Assembly (NCBI GenBank): GCA_947168585.1
Contig: CAMVMK010000014.1
Coordinates: forward strand, 1 to 47,179
Length of the DNA stretch: 47,179 nt
From: an uncultured Fretibacterium sp.
GTDB lineage: Bacteria > Synergistota > Synergistia > Synergistales > Aminobacteriaceae
Direction of reading: 5' to 3'
Shown here: positions 1-8,474 of the stretch, piece by piece
Layout of the letters: each line of letters begins with the position of its first letter
How positions within the stretch are numbered: the first letter of the stretch is position 1
Translations under genes and position numbers: made by a program
The notes under the pieces: model-generated
Seen by the model: only the letters and a program-made list of their open reading frames with translations
Told to the model about the DNA's origin: nothing
Databases searched by the model: none

Positions 1-19
1 AATAGACTTGTCCACTAAG
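1..19 (+). repeat. left terminal inverted repeat of the IS5-type element
   Basis: AATAGACTTGTCCACTAAG. It matches the reverse complement of 872-890 at 17 of 19 positions (differences at positions 8 and 19). Confidence 0.9.
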
Positions 20-835
20 TATGCTGAAAATTATATATGGCGCAAATTAACGTGAATCTTTGCGAAAATCGTTTCCTATGATTTCTATATTTGCCTGAAA
101 ATATCCTAAATCTTTTAATATAACTATTAATATTTTCAATTTTTACGCGGCAGCTTGCAACAAGACGGTTATATAATTTTTCACAAGATGTAAGTTTATG
201 TTTTCTACTCGCCTTTCGAGGTAAAACACTATTGGAATGAATTTTCGTAATTCCATAATAGCCTTTATCTGCTATTACTTGCGTTTTAGATACAAAATGA
301 ACCTTACTTTCTTTGAATATTTTGAAATCATGTTTACGTCCGGGAGCCGTTGAGATGCATATTATATCTTTATTTGCAGCATCGGCTATAACCTGCGCTT
401 TTAACGTGTGTCTTTTCTTTTTTCCGCTGTAATATTTTTTCTGTTTTTTTTAGGCCTCTGTATTTCACATTCTGTTACATCCATTAGTACCACCACTGGG
501 GCTTTTTTTTCATCTTTAAGAATTCTTTTTGACGGCAAAGAAAACTCCTTGCTCTTCGTCAGAGTATCCTCTACCCACTGAATACTTTTATGAACCATAC
601 TTTTAGAGATATCCCAATCAAAAGCTATGTTTCGCATAGGTCTATATTCCCTATAATATCCCAACGTAATTGCCAGTTTGTCTGCTAATGATAATTTTGA
701 TAAATGTCTGCCCCCTTTTTTATGTTGCTCGGCATAGTTACGTTCAAGAATTTCAAGCATAGCATCAAAAGTTTGTTTTTTGACACCCAATATAGTTTGA
801 TAGTCTTCATCTTTTAGTTTTGAAAGTTTATTCAT
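15..835 (-). CDS. IS5-family DDE transposase, made by -1 ribosomal frameshift
   Basis: The first frame runs 835 to 401 (144 codons) and holds an N-terminal helix-turn-helix region and the first catalytic Asp (motif LMDVTE, about residue 119). The second frame continues to a TAG at 15-17 and contains YYSGKKKRHTLKAQ, the second Asp in GRKHDF, ADKGYYG and the catalytic Glu in RVKIENI. The frames join at minus-strand A_AAA_AAC (plus 443-449), with zero-frame codons AAA AAC. Slipping back one base gives a continuous product of about 273 residues, normal for IS5 transposases. Termination without slipping gives a 144-residue product lacking two catalytic residues, which could act as a DNA-binding regulator (inference). 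Confidence 0.88.
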
Positions 836-871
836 TTTTTTATGATAGCTTTTTAAGAACTATTTTTCAAG

Positions 872-890
872 ATTAGTGGACAGGTCTATT
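872..890 (-). repeat. right terminal inverted repeat of the IS5-type element
   Basis: On the minus strand this reads AATAGACCTGTCCACTAAT, the partner of the repeat at 1-19. The sequence between it and the transposase start (836-871) is a short untranslated leader. Confidence 0.9.
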
Positions 891-893
891 GAA

Positions 894-1172
894 TTATAAT
901 CCGAATAAATCTGCATGAGTTCCAGTTTCAGTAGCCGTTAAAATAAGCTTGTCATCTTCAATACGATATATTAAAAGCCAATCTGATTCTATATGGCATT
1001 CGCGAAAATCTGAAAGATTGCCTGTGTGTTTATGATCACGATTTTTGGGAGGCAGAGTTTTACCTGATGCAAGAATGTTCAAAACTGCTGTAAGCATTGA
1101 TATATTCTTTCTACGTCTTTCCATTCGTTTTACACCTTTTTTCATTTCTGCCGTAAAATGAATCTGATACAA
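894..1172 (-). CDS. RelE/YafQ-family mRNA interferase toxin
   Basis: A 92-residue protein of the RelE/ParE superfamily, closest in pattern to YafQ: basic N-terminus, and a C-terminal stretch with SDFRECHIESDWLLIYR followed by LILTATETGTHADLFGL. Family members cut mRNA in the ribosomal A site. It follows the antitoxin by 1 bp, the usual antitoxin-toxin order for DinJ-YafQ. The stop codon (894-896) lies 4 bp from the inverted repeat of the IS5 element, so the reading frame is complete but its downstream region has been replaced by the insertion. Subfamily assignment is from sequence pattern only. Confidence 0.85.
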   Translation of the reverse strand: MYQIHFTAEMKKGVKRMERRRKNISMLTAVLNILASGKTLPPKNRDHKHTGNLSDFRECHIESDWLLIYRIEDDKLILTATETGTHADLFGL

Positions 1173-1173
1173 G

Positions 1174-1431
1174 CTAATCCTCCAGCATTGCCGCTACAGC
1201 TTCTTCGGCAGTTTTATACGGGCCAAATAAATTACGGTGCAAGCGTGCATCTTCAATAGCTCTAATAGAATCACCTGCAAGACGGTTAACAGGGAACGGG
1301 AAACCGTTATATTCTTGTGCGGCTTTAAGAAAAATTCTTATCGCAGTCGAAGTATCAAGCCCCAAGTCTGTAAATAATTCGTCTGAGTTATTTTTTAATT
1401 TATCGTCAACACTAACTTCTAACACAGCCAT
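1174..1431 (-). CDS. RelB/DinJ-family antitoxin
   Basis: An 85-residue protein with the DinJ/RelB ribbon-helix-helix signature: a short beta strand (LEVSVDDKLKN) then helix ELFTDLGLDTSTAIRIFLKAA and the PFPV segment typical of DinJ. The N-terminus would bind the operon's own promoter and the C-terminus would wrap the toxin at 894-1172. The pair is tightly coupled (1-bp gap), and family knowledge predicts conditional autorepression. The promoter should lie in 1432-1485, where a degenerate TCCTAAC-type repeat is also found. Confidence 0.88.
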   Translation of the reverse strand: MAVLEVSVDDKLKNNSDELFTDLGLDTSTAIRIFLKAAQEYNGFPFPVNRLAGDSIRAIEDARLHRNLFGPYKTAEEAVAAMLED

Positions 1432-1485
1432 TTTATTTTGTTATCCTCACTAAAAAAATCAGGAGTTAGGAAAGACAATTAAAAA

Positions 1486-3363
1486 TTAAAATTCGCTCGC
1501 AGATTTTCCTGCAATTCTTCCGAAAACAACAAAGTCCGCTACAGCTGTTCCGCCGAGTCTGTTGCCTCCGTGAACGCCTCCTGTAACTTCTCCGGCTGCA
1601 AAAAGTCCCGGAATTATTGCACCGTTTCCGCGTAAAACATGAGCCTTGTTGTCAATTCTAAGTCCGCCCATAGTGTGATGAATACCCGGCGTTACTTTAA
1701 TTGCATAGAAAGGAGCTTTGTCTAACGGGTTTGCAAAACTCGTGCGCCCGAAATCAGGATCGTTCTTATCTTTTACGTAACTGTTCCATTTGTTCATTGT
1801 TTCAGCAAAGACAGCTGCCGGAAGATTAATAGCCGCTGCTAAATCCTCATAACTGTCGCCTTTGAACGTATAGCCTTTTGAAATATAGCCCTTAATGACT
1901 GCCGAAGCATCAGCCATATTCTGGTCAACTACGAGCCACGCGAACGAGTTAGGCTGATCTATTTCGGCTTTTGAAACGACATCCCGCGCTAAAACTTCAT
2001 CAATAAATCTTTTGCCCTCAGTGTTGACTAAAATTGCTCCGTCGCCGCGAAGTCCTTCAGTTATTAATGCTGAAGTATCAAATTGAACTGTCGGGTGAAT
2101 TTGAATTTGATTCATATCGACAACTCCTGCGCCGATTTCCTGAGCCATAACTATGCCCTCGCCGGTCGCGCCGGGAGCGTTAGTAGTCATGAAACCGTCA
2201 AGAGCCGGATTGAGAATTGCAACTAATTTCAAATTTGCTCCGAAACCGCCGGTCGCAAGAATTACAGCCTTAGATTTAATCGTAATTTTATTTCCTTTGC
2301 TGTCAGCTAAAATTCCGCAGACTTTTCCGTCTTCGTCCGTCAAAATTGACTTGGCCATTGTCTCGGTCAAGAGAGTAATATTTGAACGGTCTTTGCAGGC
2401 TTTTTCGAGTCTCGGTATCATGTAAGCACCGACGGAAACGACTTTTTTATTTTCGTCAACGGGTCTGTGAATACGTTTGACTGACGCTCCTCCAAAAGCT
2501 CCGACTGAACTTAAATCAATATTAACTTTCTTGAGCCATTCAATAGCGTCCGCAGTATTTTCGCAAAGGGCTTTGACGAGTTCAGGGTCGTTAATTCCGT
2601 GTCCGCCGATTACTGTATCAAGTTCCATTAATTCGACTGTATCGAAATAACCTTTTGAGCCGTCAGCCTGCCAAGCCTCGTATTGTTCTTTAACTTTAGC
2701 TGCTAAATCAGCGATAAATTTATTATTTGAAAATTTTTCAGCGGCTTTGAGAGTTTTTTCTATGCCTGCGTTCTCGTTGAATTTATTAACGTCCTGAGCA
2801 GGAGTGTGAGAAGCGTTCATTCCGCCCGTAGCACGTACAGAGTTTCCGCCGACCATAGCCTGTTTCTCGATTAAAATTACTTTTTTGCCTGCGTCTGCTG
2901 CTGTGATAGCCGCGACCATTCCTGCACCGCCTGCGCCGATTATAGCTATATCAGCATCGAAACTTTTTTCTTCGGCAACTTTGGGGGCTGCTGCTTTAAT
3001 CTTAAAATTTTCGGGATTTAATCCTGCGGCGGTTAATGCTGCTTCAGCGGCTTTCAAAATTCCTGTAGAACTTATCGTTGCGCCGGTCATTACATCAACG
3101 TTCACAGCATTTTTAGCGACCATATCAGCCGGAAGTTTTGTTAAAGCTACTGAGCCTATTCCTTCAGTTTCTTTCGGGCCTTCAGCTTTTACAGCTTTAA
3201 TTTTGCCGCCGTCAACCGTAACTGTTACAGTGATAGCGTCAGCACCTCCGAAGCCGTCAGCTGTGGCTTTGCCTGTTATCGAAGTGTCTTTTGCCTGTGA
3301 TGTTGTGAGCATAATACAGGCAGCAACGAGGACAGCAACAATTATAAATATTTTCTTCTTCAT
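1486..3363 (-). CDS. secreted FMN- and FAD-binding reductase (fumarate/urocanate reductase-like)
   Basis: A 625-residue exported flavoprotein. Residues 1-24 form a signal peptide (MKKKIF then a hydrophobic run). An FMN-binding domain follows (about 30-115) with VMTGATISSTG, whose Thr is the site at which ApbE-type transferases attach FMN covalently. From about 137 comes an FAD-binding domain with the dinucleotide motif IGAGGAGM and VGGNSVRATGGMN, and a C-terminal GGLRID and TGGVHGGNRLGG. This order matches soluble periplasmic reductases such as UrdA that reduce an enoate (fumarate, urocanate or similar) as a respiratory acceptor; the substrate cannot be assigned here. There is no heme domain, so an outside electron donor is needed. 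The ribosome site is GGGAGGA. Confidence 0.85.
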   Translation of the reverse strand: MKKKIFIIVAVLVAACIMLTTSQAKDTSITGKATADGFGGADAITVTVTVDGGKIKAVKAEGPKETEGIGSVALTKLPADMVAKNAVNVDVMTGATISSTGILKAAEAALTAAGLNPENFKIKAAAPKVAEEKSFDADIAIIGAGGAGMVAAITAADAGKKVILIEKQAMVGGNSVRATGGMNASHTPAQDVNKFNENAGIEKTLKAAEKFSNNKFIADLAAKVKEQYEAWQADGSKGYFDTVELMELDTVIGGHGINDPELVKALCENTADAIEWLKKVNIDLSSVGAFGGASVKRIHRPVDENKKVVSVGAYMIPRLEKACKDRSNITLLTETMAKSILTDEDGKVCGILADSKGNKITIKSKAVILATGGFGANLKLVAILNPALDGFMTTNAPGATGEGIVMAQEIGAGVVDMNQIQIHPTVQFDTSALITEGLRGDGAILVNTEGKRFIDEVLARDVVSKAEIDQPNSFAWLVVDQNMADASAVIKGYISKGYTFKGDSYEDLAAAINLPAAVFAETMNKWNSYVKDKNDPDFGRTSFANPLDKAPFYAIKVTPGIHHTMGGLRIDNKAHVLRGNGAIIPGLFAAGEVTGGVHGGNRLGGTAVADFVVFGRIAGKSASEF

Positions 3364-3429
3364 GAAAAATCCTCCCTTAATTATAAAAATTAAAATTTAT
3401 TTGAGTACTTAATATTATATAAAAAATTT

Positions 3430-4656
3430 CTATAAACTTGCCTTAAAATTATAGACAGGCTTAATTATCTCTAAGATTTCTACAGTTTCTGAAATTACAT
3501 CAAGAATATCATCAAGAGATTTATAAGCCATCGGGGCTTCGTCTAAAGTGTTTTCATTAATTGAAGTCGTGAAAATTCCCGACATACAGGCGCGGTATTC
3601 TTCCATATTGAGATTTTCTCTTGCAGATTTTCGGGACATTATACGCCCTGCACCGTGAGGAGCTGAAAAATTCCATTCCGGATTTCCTTTGCCGACAGCT
3701 AAGACCGAACCGTCCCGCATATTAATAGGAATTAAAACTTTTTCGCCTTTGTGGGCAGCGATTGCGCCCTTTCTCAAAATCATTTCGTCAGTATCGATAT
3801 AATTATGAACAGTATGAAAAGATTCGCCCGTGCTGAGACCTGTACGGGATAATAAAATTTCAGCAATTTTTTCGCGGTTACGGCGTGCAAATTCCTGGCA
3901 GATTTCTATATCGTGAAAATAATTTTCAAGATATTCTCCGTATAAAAAACATAAATCTTCAGGCATAACAGGATTAGTTTCCCGGCGGTATTTTTTGAGT
4001 TCAATTAAAGCCGCTTGAATTTCTGTCCGTCTGCCCTGCTCTTTGTAAGTTTTAATAATTTCGTCGCGCTGCTTAAAATATTCGTCTAAGCCTTTAGCTA
4101 AATCTATTGCAAGTTCCTGATAAAATTCAGCGACTTGTTTACCAAGATTACGGCTTCCCGAATGAATCACGAGATAATTTGTGCCGTCTGAAGATTTGTC
4201 GATTTCTATAAAATGATTTCCGCCGCCGAGAGTTCCTAAACTTCTTTCTATACGCCGGGAATTTTCTAAATTTCTATAACATAAGAGCCGCGTTAAATCG
4301 AAATGTTCATTGCGGCCCTCCCAAACATCAAAGCCCGACGGTATAAAATGAGCTGCCTCATCGAATTTTTCAAAATCAATTTCGCAGCGTCCTAAATTTA
4401 CCGTGAACATTCCACAGCCTATATCAACGCCGACAATATTAGGCACAGCGCGGTCTTTTACTGTCATCGTTGTGCCTACTGTACAGCCTTTACCGGCGTG
4501 AACATCCGGCATTATTCTGATTTTAACGCCTTCGGTACAAGGATAATCACACATTCGGCGGATCTGTTCGACTGCTTCGTTCTCAATTACTTTTGCGTAA
4601 CAAATTGCGCTGTTAATTTTTCCTTGAATTTCCATATTTTTATTATTTTTAAGCAC
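3430..4656 (-). CDS. rtcB: RtcB RNA-splicing ligase
   Basis: A 408-residue RtcB-family ligase, which joins RNA ends bearing 2',3'-cyclic phosphate or 3'-phosphate to 5'-OH with GTP and manganese. Diagnostic blocks are PDVHAGKGCTVG, VGVDIGCGM (metal-binding Cys), GTLGGGNHF, HSGSRNLG and APHGAGRIMSR (the His expected to take the GMP). Length fits the shorter bacterial RtcB type. The start overlaps the dnaE stop by 8 bp, so it is translated from the dnaE transcript; a second ATG (MEIQGK, residue 8) is an alternative start. No RtcR regulator, RtcA cyclase or archease is next to it. Confidence 0.93.
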   Translation of the reverse strand: MLKNNKNMEIQGKINSAICYAKVIENEAVEQIRRMCDYPCTEGVKIRIMPDVHAGKGCTVGTTMTVKDRAVPNIVGVDIGCGMFTVNLGRCEIDFEKFDEAAHFIPSGFDVWEGRNEHFDLTRLLCYRNLENSRRIERSLGTLGGGNHFIEIDKSSDGTNYLVIHSGSRNLGKQVAEFYQELAIDLAKGLDEYFKQRDEIIKTYKEQGRRTEIQAALIELKKYRRETNPVMPEDLCFLYGEYLENYFHDIEICQEFARRNREKIAEILLSRTGLSTGESFHTVHNYIDTDEMILRKGAIAAHKGEKVLIPINMRDGSVLAVGKGNPEWNFSAPHGAGRIMSRKSARENLNMEEYRACMSGIFTTSINENTLDEAPMAYKSLDDILDVISETVEILEIIKPVYNFKASL

Positions 4657-7600
4657 TCAACGCTAAATTTAATTCCGTAACTTTTTCAGGATTGACGCTG
4701 AGGCCGTTCAAACAAATTATGCAGGTTTCATCGCCGTCCTGCAAATTCAAAATAACTTTCGCTTTGCCTTTGCAGTCCCGTAATTTTTGAACAAACTCTT
4801 TTACATTCTGATTTTCTTTTTTGTTCACGTCAATCGGAATATTAAAATATTCTTGAGAGTTTTCGAGTTCGTCCGGAAGTTTTATTTTATCAACGATTAA
4901 CTGACCTCTATCGCCCATTTTCCCTTCAACAGTGCAGGCCGTTCCGACTTTTAATTTATCTTTGAGGTCTGCCCATGTCCGTGAAAAAGCTACGACTTCA
5001 GTATTATTTTCTGCGTCTTCGAGTGCGATTATTGCCATAGGTTCATTTTTTTTCGTAATTTTTTCAGTTATTGACGTTACAATACCGCCGAAACACGGTT
5101 TTGTATACTCGCCGCGCCAAGAATTTAATTTGCCGATAGTGCAATTTGTATAAGCCTGTAATTTTTCCTGAAAAACCTCGTAAGGGTGTCCGGACATATA
5201 TAAGCCCGTAACATCTTTCTCGAAATTTAATTTTTCGTGCTCGTCATATTCAGGTACAAGCGGCATCTCGGGCTCTGCTGAAATTGCTGCGTCATCATTA
5301 ACTTCATCGAATAAAGACATCTGCTCATCTTCTTTCTTGAGATTTTGAGCCGCGCTGAATAACAAAGGCAAAGCGTTAATCAACTGCGCCCGATTTTCGT
5401 GAAGCTGATCAAAAGCTCCGGCCTTGATTAAATTTTCGACAGCGGTTTTATTTATTAAACTTTTGTCAATACGTTCGATAAAATCCCATAAAGATTTGAA
5501 ATTTCCGTTTTCTGTACGTTCTTTAACAATCATTTCTATAGCGTTATGACCCATTCGGGAGACAGCACCGAAACCGAAACGTATTACTTTACCGTCGGGC
5601 GTGAAATTTTCTCTCGAAGAATTTATATCAGGCGGCAAAACTTTTATTCCGCTCCGTCTGACTTCGAGGACGTAATGACCTAAGACTTCTTTTTTTGCTT
5701 TCATTTGGCTCGAAAGATAAGACGCTAAAAACTCGACTTTATAATTTGCTTTGAGCCATGCAGTATCATAAGAAATTAAAGCATAAGCCGCGCTGTGAGA
5801 TTTATTGAAGCCGTAACCCGCGAATTTTTCAATGTTGTCAAAAATATCAGCCGCAGTTTTAGGGTCAATTTTATTTTTCTCAGCACCGGCCAAGAATTTT
5901 ATTTTTTGTTCCTGCATTACGTCGACTTTCTTTTTTCCCATAGCCTTGCGCAAAATATCAGCCTCGCCGAGCGTATAGTTAGCAAGAGCCGAAGCGCACT
6001 GCATAACCTGCTCCTGATATAAAATAACTCCGTAAGTTTCTTTCAAAACATTTTCGAGCAACGGGTGAGGATAAGTAACTTTTTTGCGCCCGTGTTTGCA
6101 TTCGATATAAGTATCAACCATGCCGCTGTCTAAAGGTCCTGGACGGTACATAGCTAAGGCCGCGACTAAATCTTCAAATCTGTCGATTCTAAGTTTTCGG
6201 AGCATTGCTCTAATTCCGTCGCTTTCAAGCTGAAATACCCCCATAGTGTCGGCCTCCTGCAAAATTTTGAAAGTTGCAGGATCGTTCATTTCGTCATTAA
6301 CTTTATTTAAGTCCGGGACAGGCTTTCCGTTATTTTTGATATTTTCGAGAGCCTCTTGAATTATTGAAAGAGTTTGTAAACCTAAAAAGTCCATTTTTAC
6401 AAGCCCTAATTTTTCGACAGGCTCCATTGTAAACTGAGTAACGATTTGGCTTATACCGCTGTCATCTCCGCCTGTGCTTATTCGTTTAACCGGAACAACG
6501 TCAGTAATAGGCACGGGCGTTATAACAACTCCTGCAGCGTGCTGTGAAGTGTGGCGCGCAAGCCCCTCGATATTCATAGCGGTGTTTACGATATTTTTGA
6601 CGCTCGGGTCATTCTCGTAACGTTCTTTGAAATCCGGAGTACTTTCTAAGGCTTCATTAATGCTCTTGGCCGTAGCAGGAATTAATTTTGCTGTGTCGTT
6701 CATAAGTTCATAAGGCAATCCTAAAGCACGCCCGACATCTTTAATTGATTGACGGCCTTTCATTCGTCCGAAAGTTATAATCTGAGCAACGTGATCGCTT
6801 CCGTATTTGCCGGAGATATATTTTAATAATTCGTCGCGTCCTTTGTCCGAAACGTCAGTATCAATATCGGGCATTGAAATTCTTTCAGGATTCAAAAATC
6901 TTTCAAAGAGAAGATTATATTTAAGCGGGTCAAGCTCCGTAATTTTCAAACTCCATGCAACTACAGAACCTGCCGCCGAACCTCGTCCCGGACCTATCGG
7001 AATATTTTTTTCTTTAGCAGCTTGAATAATTCCCGAAACAATTAAGAAATAAGCCGAAAATCCCATTTGAGTTATTACTCCTAACTCGTATTCAAGGCGC
7101 TTCAAATATTCTTCAGGGACTTCTGTTCCGCGAGCCTCAAAACGTTTTTTAAGTCCTGCGTGAGCTTTCTCGCTCAAATCTTCTTCGGCTGTCTGGCCTT
7201 CTTTCAAGTCCAAGTTAGGCAGAATATATTTTCCTGTTTTAAGCGGCAATTTAACATCGCAGCGTTCAGCAATAGCAAGAGTATTAGTGATAGCTTCGGG
7301 AATTTCATTCTCAAAAACCGCGCACATTTCTTCAGGCGACATCAAATAAAATTCATTCTTTGAAAATCCGAAAGCATCATCATCAGCACTCGCGTGAGTA
7401 TTAATTTTCAATAAAGTTTTGTGCCATTCATAATCAGATTTTTCGAGATAATGAGCGTCTCCCGTTGCGATAATCGGGATACCTGTTTTTTTTGAAATTT
7501 CTACGATAGCTTGATTAACTTTTTTCTGTTCCGACAATGAGTTAGGCATGACCTCAAGGAAAAAATTTTCTTTGCCTACTGTGTCGCGGTACCATTCAGC

Positions 7601-8068
7601 TTCACGCTGAGCCTCTTCAATTTTTCCATGAAGAATTAACTGAGGAATTTCTCCGGCCAAGCACGCTGACGAGAAAATAATTCCCTCGTGATATTTAGCT
7701 ATAAGTTCGTGATCTATTCGGGGTTTGTAATAAAATCCCTGAGTGTTAGCTATTGAAATTAATTTAATTAAATTATGCCAGCCTGTTAAATTTTCAGCGA
7801 GCAAAATTAAATGATTATATCTTTTATCTTCACGCGAAGAAATTCCCGACGGAGCTACATAAGTCTCACAGCCCAAAATAGGCTTAACGTCATTAGCTTT
7901 GCAATTCTCGTAAAATTCTACAGCACCGTACATAACGCCGTGATCCGTCATAGCTACGGCCTTGCGTTCCCAGCCCGCGACTTTTTGAGCTAATTTTTTA
8001 GTTCTGATTGCGCCGTCTAATAAACTGTATTCCGTGTGAACATGAAGATGGACAAATTCTTTAGGCAT
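4649..8068 (-). CDS. dnaE: DNA polymerase III alpha subunit
   Basis: The replicative polymerase, 1139 residues, of the DnaE type. The N-terminal PHP domain starts FVHLHVHTEYSLLDG; the polymerase core has GPGRGSAAGSV and the catalytic acidic motif PDIDTD (about residue 400); a helix-hairpin-helix region and a C-terminal OB fold follow (around KPCFGGIVTSITEKI). Length is usual for DnaE. It is followed by rtcB with an 8-bp overlap. The start has AAGGGAGA upstream. The gap before it holds the structured RNA unit E1, which ends with its own terminator about 80 bp upstream of dnaE, so dnaE probably has its own promoter. Confidence 0.97.
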   Translation of the reverse strand: MPKEFVHLHVHTEYSLLDGAIRTKKLAQKVAGWERKAVAMTDHGVMYGAVEFYENCKANDVKPILGCETYVAPSGISSREDKRYNHLILLAENLTGWHNLIKLISIANTQGFYYKPRIDHELIAKYHEGIIFSSACLAGEIPQLILHGKIEEAQREAEWYRDTVGKENFFLEVMPNSLSEQKKVNQAIVEISKKTGIPIIATGDAHYLEKSDYEWHKTLLKINTHASADDDAFGFSKNEFYLMSPEEMCAVFENEIPEAITNTLAIAERCDVKLPLKTGKYILPNLDLKEGQTAEEDLSEKAHAGLKKRFEARGTEVPEEYLKRLEYELGVITQMGFSAYFLIVSGIIQAAKEKNIPIGPGRGSAAGSVVAWSLKITELDPLKYNLLFERFLNPERISMPDIDTDVSDKGRDELLKYISGKYGSDHVAQIITFGRMKGRQSIKDVGRALGLPYELMNDTAKLIPATAKSINEALESTPDFKERYENDPSVKNIVNTAMNIEGLARHTSQHAAGVVITPVPITDVVPVKRISTGGDDSGISQIVTQFTMEPVEKLGLVKMDFLGLQTLSIIQEALENIKNNGKPVPDLNKVNDEMNDPATFKILQEADTMGVFQLESDGIRAMLRKLRIDRFEDLVAALAMYRPGPLDSGMVDTYIECKHGRKKVTYPHPLLENVLKETYGVILYQEQVMQCASALANYTLGEADILRKAMGKKKVDVMQEQKIKFLAGAEKNKIDPKTAADIFDNIEKFAGYGFNKSHSAAYALISYDTAWLKANYKVEFLASYLSSQMKAKKEVLGHYVLEVRRSGIKVLPPDINSSRENFTPDGKVIRFGFGAVSRMGHNAIEMIVKERTENGNFKSLWDFIERIDKSLINKTAVENLIKAGAFDQLHENRAQLINALPLLFSAAQNLKKEDEQMSLFDEVNDDAAISAEPEMPLVPEYDEHEKLNFEKDVTGLYMSGHPYEVFQEKLQAYTNCTIGKLNSWRGEYTKPCFGGIVTSITEKITKKNEPMAIIALEDAENNTEVVAFSRTWADLKDKLKVGTACTVEGKMGDRGQLIVDKIKLPDELENSQEYFNIPIDVNKKENQNVKEFVQKLRDCKGKAKVILNLQDGDETCIICLNGLSVNPEKVTELNLALSA

Positions 8069-8108
8069 TTTTTTCTCCCTTTAATTAAATATTAAATTTT
8101 GCTTTTCG

Positions 8109-8132
8109 TTCCTACTTCCTAACTCCTACTTA
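8109..8132 (-). repeat. degenerate 7-bp repeat, TCCTAAC family
   Basis: Three consecutive units (TCCTACT, TCCTAAC, TCCTACT) between the E1 terminator and dnaE. The same motif flanks the other side of E1 at 8503-8526. Confidence 0.6.
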
Positions 8133-8146
8133 CTTTTAAGTGCTAT

Positions 8147-8178
8147 AATAAAATAAAACCGTCTGGGAGAGGTCAGAC
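8147..8178 (-). terminator. intrinsic terminator of E1 with CCUCU loop
   Basis: Minus strand GTCTG-ACCTCTCC-CAGAC followed by GGTTTTATTTTATT. The loop CCTCTCC is the exact complement of GGAGAGG at the 5' end of the same RNA and overlaps the complement of the ORF's AGAGGT ribosome site. Confidence 0.75.
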
Positions 8179-8255
8179 GTTAAATTTTAAGGCTCAGCTG
8201 AAGTTGGGGGGTGGTATCCCCGCATCAGACATAAGCCTTAAATACGGAAGATAAA

Positions 8256-8366
8256 TTAGCGTTTAATGGCACGGATTAGATCCGTTACCGCTCGTACGAA
8301 GTTTGTGTTGGCTTCTACGAGCTTTATTTTTAGGTAGATTTTCATCAACTCAAATAACTTTTTCAC
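8256..8366 (-). CDS. small amphipathic protein of unit E1 (36 aa)
   Basis: Starts at GTG (8364-8366) 6 nt after AGAGGTGATAGC and encodes 36 residues. It is homologous to the 30-residue product at 11725-11817: both begin VKKL(F/L)EL, share LKIKLV and VRA, and have a helix-length pattern of Leu/Ile/Val alternating with Lys/Arg/Glu, so an amphipathic helix is likely. There is no signal peptide or long hydrophobic segment. An upstream in-frame ATG would give 64 residues, but the extension is not conserved in the second copy while the GTG and its ribosome site are. Function unknown: a small toxin, a leader peptide or a regulator are all possible. Confidence 0.65.
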   Translation of the reverse strand: MKKLFELMKIYLKIKLVEANTNFVRAVTDLIRAIKR

Positions 8367-8474
8367 GCTATCACCTCTTTTCACCTGAAATTTTTTCAAG
8401 CTACTTAGGGGCGATCCCCTGTAAGCCTCATTATGAAATTCAAACTTCAAATTTCAAAAAGCCTCTCCGAAAAA

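Larger units (their letters stand above)
1..890. mobile_element. IS5-family insertion sequence, complete
   Basis: An 890-bp element bounded by imperfect 19-bp terminal inverted repeats at 1-19 and 872-890 (17 of 19 positions match). It carries one transposase gene on the minus strand, read across a -1 frameshift. Size, single DDE gene and repeats fit the IS5 family. The left repeat starts at the first base of the window, so the target-site duplication cannot be checked. Insertion is 4 bp beyond the stop codon of the neighbouring toxin gene, so that gene is intact. Both transposase halves are open apart from the slippery site, so the element may still be active. Confidence 0.9.
8147..8474 (-). 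ncRNA. structured RNA unit E1 with embedded small ORF
   Basis: An autonomous unit of about 330 nt on the minus strand, homologous to the unit at 11630-11924. In order: extended -10 (TGATAAAAT, 8475-8483); conserved GGAGAGGCTT (8462-8468 onward); hairpin GAAATT/AATTTC; hairpin AGGCT/AGCTT enclosing AGGGG/CCCCT; conserved ribosome site GAGGTGATAGC; a 36-codon ORF containing stems GCTCGTA/TACGAGC and ACGGAT/ATCCGT; a 3' stem TTTAAGGCT/AGCCTTAAA; and terminator GTCTG/CAGAC plus a T-rich run. Several stems differ from E2 by paired changes, which supports the structure. I cannot match it to a known family. Confidence 0.75.

Noticed and set aside
8256-8450. 64-codon version of the E1 small ORF from an upstream ATG
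   Set aside because: The extra N-terminal part lies in the hairpin region, has no ribosome site and is not conserved in E2, while the internal GTG and its ribosome site are.
8147-8474. E1/E2 as a known riboswitch, group I/II intron, tmRNA or 6S RNA
   Set aside because: No consensus core of those classes could be recognised: no GUGYG start or domain V for group II, no tRNA-like ends for tmRNA, and no central bubble for 6S. The presence of two copies and a terminator after the ORF argues against a simple leader riboswitch.
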